The notes beneath the pieces were generated by a model. That model ran no database searches, was not told the origin of the DNA, and was given only the letters and a program-made list of their open reading frames with translations. Below are positions 62,201-64,000 of a stretch of DNA of 64,000 bases, piece after piece. Position numbers and translations under genes: made by a program. Numbering within the stretch: position 1 is the stretch's first letter; every line of letters begins with the position of its first letter. The DNA comes from Wolfiporia cocos (lineage: Eukaryota > Basidiomycota > Agaricomycetes > Polyporales > Phaeolaceae), in contig JACCLO010000008.1 in assembly GCA_029448655.1 (NCBI GenBank), positions 1,302,001-1,366,000 on the forward strand. The letters run 5' to 3'.

Positions 62201-64000
62201 GTCCAATTTGGAAAAGTACTTAGCCCGTTTAAGCTTGTTAAGCAGTTCCGTGATGAGCGGGAGCGGGTACTTGTTCTTTTTGGTCATCTGGTTCAACTTT
62301 CGATAGTCCTGGATAGGGCGTAGTTTCCCATCCTTCTTTTTGACAAAGAAGAAGGGTGCCCCCCATGGTGACTTCGATGGGCGGATGCGGCCCGTGCGCA
62401 GTTGTTCTTCTAGGAAATCGTCCAATGCTTCTTGTTCTCTAGGTGAAAGGGCGTAGATTTTGCCCGCGTATGGTTCCGAATTGGGGAGTAGTTCGATGGC
62501 GTGGTCCCACGGTCGCCGTTCCGGGAGTGTGTCGAATTCCTTTTCCTCAAACACGTCTTTGAATTCGTGCAAGTACTCGGGTACGACTTCCTCGAACGTT
62601 TTGGCTTCCGTGGTTTTGCCCGTCGCGATGGCGATTTCGGTTGCCTTCGTGGCGCGGATTCGTTCGGCGATGTCCGCTCTGCACTCGTCCCTGTTTTGGA
62701 TCCATGCGTCAGCGAAAATGTAATAAATGTGATCACCGTCCTCGATTCGCTCGTGTTCGCAGTCACAAGAGAACGTGATCCGTCGCTTCTTCCAATCAAT
62801 GGAAGGGTTATGGTCTTCGAGCCAGTCGAAGCCTAAAAAGATGTCCGCGGAGCTAAGTTCCGTAACGTGGAACTTGCGGGTTTCCAAGTGCGTGTCGATC
62901 TGCATTTGGAGTTCGACGTAGTGCGTCATGAGCCCCATGCTGTTGGTTGATCCGTCCGCGTTGAACAGCTTGATAGGGCGGTCCAATGGGATCTGCTCGA
63001 GTCGGTGTTCCTCCACGTAGGACTTACTGATCACCGATCCAGTGGAACCGGAGTCGATGAGAGCCTTTGTGAAGAGGGCACGTCCGTCTGGGCGGTGGAG
63101 AGTGATCGGTACTTCGATCTGCTTTCCCCGTTTTCCCGTCTGGATGACCACTACACTTCCCCTGAGTTTTTCACCAGTTGAACCGAAACCCTGTGTTCCT
63201 CGCGTGGTTTCGCGGATTGACTTGACAATCTTGGTGTTGGGTGTCATATTGCATTCGAGTATGAACTGGGCGATTCTGTCCCCGTACTCGACCTGATAAT
63301 CTGCTCCAGTCTGATTATTCAGTATGACTTTTACTCGGCCGGTGTAGTCTTCGTCTACTACACCGCCTTCCACGTCGACTCCCTTGAGGGCGAGTCCGGA
63401 TCGTGGGGCGATACGTCCGTATACACCGGCTGGCATCCTGATCTTGATGCCCGTGTCTACGGTGACACGTTTCCCATTAGGAACAACGACCTCCTCCGCA
63501 GAGTAGAGGTCGTACCCAGCGGCACCTTCGCTTTTGCGCTCAGGTGGGATTGCCCGTGGGTGATCTAGGTATATGTCGAGCGTGACCGTCCTCTTCTTGA
63601 CGCGTCTACGCCGCATTTTCTTTTCTGATTTCTTAGTGGCACCTGATGCGTCTGCCATTTCCACATCAGGTGTCACTACCGGGTCCACATCCATTGGAAC
63701 ATATGTTACATTAACATTGGAGGAATTAAGCACGGTATTTGCCTCCCGCCACGCTCCAGTGGGAGGCGCCTCCAAGGCTGTTACAAACGAGTCGTCGGAG
63801 CATGTTGAAGCTCCGTCGTCGTCATCTATGTCCGATTCTTCAGATGCGAGTGGTATAGATACTGGTTCTAATATCGGGGCCCCGGTCTCTAGCCCATACA
63901 GTCCATCCACCGGTTCGTCGTCCTCCGTGGCAGCCGAGTCACTTTTTTGGGAGTTTACTGGTTCTTCTACTTCCAATACTGAAAAGCGATTCGAGGGGGA
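59240..64000 (-). CDS. Pol polyprotein of element E: dUTPase, protease, RT, RNase H, integrase, C-terminal Cys/His module
   Basis: The frame is open from the window edge to 59240 (about 1586 codons). Numbered from 63976: dUTPase at 145-268 with all five motifs (AGYDLYS, GRIAPRSGLA, GGVVDEDYTGRVKVIL, GDRIAQFIL, RGTQGFGSTG); protease LIDSGSTGSVI near 307; reverse transcriptase 540-715 with YLDD at 655-658; RNase H 798-920 (EADSSDFATG, YDRELLA, TDHKNL); integrase with HHCC at 1015-1055 and catalytic motifs SVDTITGL, FSDRGPQF and DGQTERMNQELE. A diverged chromo-like segment follows (RVELEVEWSDGTTTWE). The last 90 residues form a Cys/His-rich module with HEHDHPCHVDQN. The acidic N-terminus may continue from Gag. 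Confidence 0.95.
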   Translation of the reverse strand, partial: SPSNRFSVLEVEEPVNSQKSDSAATEDDEPVDGLYGLETGAPILEPVSIPLASEESDIDDDDGASTCSDDSFVTALEAPPTGAWREANTVLNSSNVNVTYVPMDVDPVVTPDVEMADASGATKKSEKKMRRRRVKKRTVTLDIYLDHPRAIPPERKSEGAAGYDLYSAEEVVVPNGKRVTVDTGIKIRMPAGVYGRIAPRSGLALKGVDVEGGVVDEDYTGRVKVILNNQTGADYQVEYGDRIAQFILECNMTPNTKIVKSIRETTRGTQGFGSTGEKLRGSVVVIQTGKRGKQIEVPITLHRPDGRALFTKALIDSGSTGSVISKSYVEEHRLEQIPLDRPIKLFNADGSTNSMGLMTHYVELQMQIDTHLETRKFHVTELSSADIFLGFDWLEDHNPSIDWKKRRITFSCDCEHERIEDGDHIYYIFADAWIQNRDECRADIAERIRATKATEIAIATGKTTEAKTFEEVVPEYLHEFKDVFEEKEFDTLPERRPWDHAIELLPNSEPYAGKIYALSPREQEALDDFLEEQLRTGRIRPSKSPWGAPFFFVKKKDGKLRPIQDYRKLNQMTKKNKYPLPLITELLNKLKRAKYFSKLDIRWGYTNVRIKEGDEEKAAFITNRGLYEPLVMFFGMCNAPGTFQTLMNDIFRDLVLTGKVIVYLDDILIFTENQKEHREILHKVLLVLRQNKLTCKPEKCEFEKSEVEYLGHIISHGEIRMDPAKVAAVAEWPAPRNKKEVQSFIGFANFYRRFIPKFSTVARPLINLTKDGEWQWGVTEQECFDKLKNIFVTAPVLGIPNDDDPFRIEADSSDFATGACLMQNQDGIWKPIAYHSKTLLPAERNYEIYDRELLAIMRALDEWRHFVMGAKHPVEVLTDHKNLEYFKTPQKINPRQARWMTELAEYDLQLVHIPGKTNGRADGLSRRGDHDDNKDHLEGQIVLKEHLFAKDSAERLRSSFYTLPHGITHEEVKGRVKAEAALYDKEVVEGSVETTEDGLRYRRGKLIIPRDEELIGKIISSFHDTVSAGHPGTENTYTAIHRSYWWPKMRNDIRQYVKACIKCQKAKPDRSKRAAPLNPNPTPTHNWENISVDTITGLPVSKGRDAIIVVVDMKSKDYIAVPTTTRLTAEGWANIFVDKVYAQHGLPKKVFSDRGPQFVSDFIKDVYRRLGIEGNPSTAFHPQTDGQTERMNQELEVYLRLFINDTHTNWPDLLPLAAFAYKCHVHSSTGYSPFYLTHGYHPFTGVEAPELEEGVGTAKDWVEHMHEISQTASKNLEKAKLRMKEYYDRKRTNPHEYNEGDMVWVDGRNINMGNPTKKLDSKRYGPYKVTKKVGHGAYELDLPADMRGIYPIFNEVLLLPYHAPAFPTQNHNERTESNDARRPLRILASREDRGRVELEVEWSDGTTTWERKRGLTPWQDLVTKYFEERPTAPGHQWKNRHTEWDPEWEDFEKKAIAMGLRQNPNEFIIHDDVDIELLKDAKIPFYIYPKQLVARNFWFCNPKSRVVQYGIQVGQCIESTIPNNPGWIYPVQYTIQMANPHICQKHEHDHPCHVDQNFCKVIAGRGDTQLEGGVLSQADFFRLASD
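59278..59293 (-). promoter_or_regulatory. Polypurine tract of element E
   Basis: In sense orientation CTAGAAGGGGGGGTAC directly precedes the 3' LTR. The same G-run plus TAA/TAC layout occurs in both miniature elements and, weaker, in element D, so the families share plus-strand priming signals. Confidence 0.75.

Larger units (their letters stand above)
58905..64000 (-). mobile_element. Element E: Ty3/Gypsy retrotransposon with dUTPase upstream of protease, 5' part outside window
   Basis: The 3' LTR (58905-59277) begins TGACACAAGC and ends GGCTTGTGACA. The bases to its left, CCGGA, are the expected target copy but the other flank is outside. Inside the LTR lies the polypurine tract complement GTACCCCCCCTTCTAG, then the long pol frame on the minus strand. 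Gag, PBS and 5' LTR lie beyond 64000. The frame is uninterrupted and catalytic motifs are intact, so this is the best candidate in the window for a functional element. Confidence 0.93.

Overview
The window reads as the genome of a filamentous basidiomycete, most likely an Agaricomycete. Introns are 45-70 bp with GT-AG ends, an Rrm4-type endosomal mRNA transporter is present, and a Crinkler-type header gene and chromodomain Ty3/Gypsy elements occur. The organism itself cannot be named from the sequence alone.

Bases 1 to about 18,000 form a gene island. It holds the 5' end of a 26S proteasome lid subunit gene (rpn3, minus), a ten-exon rrm4 ortholog (plus), a sterol C-24 methyltransferase gene (erg6, plus), a 13-exon MFS anion:cation symporter gene (minus), a divergently transcribed mad3/BubR1-like spindle checkpoint gene (plus) with eight ABBA-like motifs, and one unrecognised gene (minus). 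All but the last rest on reconstructed exons that stay in frame and carry family motifs.

From about 18,000 to the end the window is a pile of nested transposable elements. Ten solo LTRs have perfect 5-bp target duplications. Three non-autonomous hAT-like elements have perfect 8-bp target duplications. There are two very young miniature LTR elements (TRIM-like, 46155-48005 and 51415-53292) with nearly identical LTRs and homologous non-coding interiors. Three different Ty3/Gypsy elements are called A (36771-45249, plus), D (50034-58904, minus, decayed) and E (58905 to beyond 64000, minus, intact reading frame). Trapped among them are a Tc1-like transposase fragment, an aconitase pseudogene and a Crinkler/kinase gene broken by one of the hAT elements.

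Two results stand out. First, wherever both the primer binding site and the LTR start region are present (A and both miniature elements), the bases just inside the 5' LTR are complementary to a stretch of the LTR about 30-35 bp downstream of its TATA-like box. This is the arrangement of Tf1/sushi-type self-priming. The pairing sequence differs between families but stays complementary, and next to it sits a palindrome whose stem changes from family to family while pairing and a CTTA loop are kept. Second, A, D and E each encode a dUTPase in a different place: between protease and reverse transcriptase (A), after the integrase chromodomain (D) and upstream of protease (E). Element A also carries an extra 353-codon zinc-knuckle frame that overlaps the 3' end of pol for about 1.1 kb.
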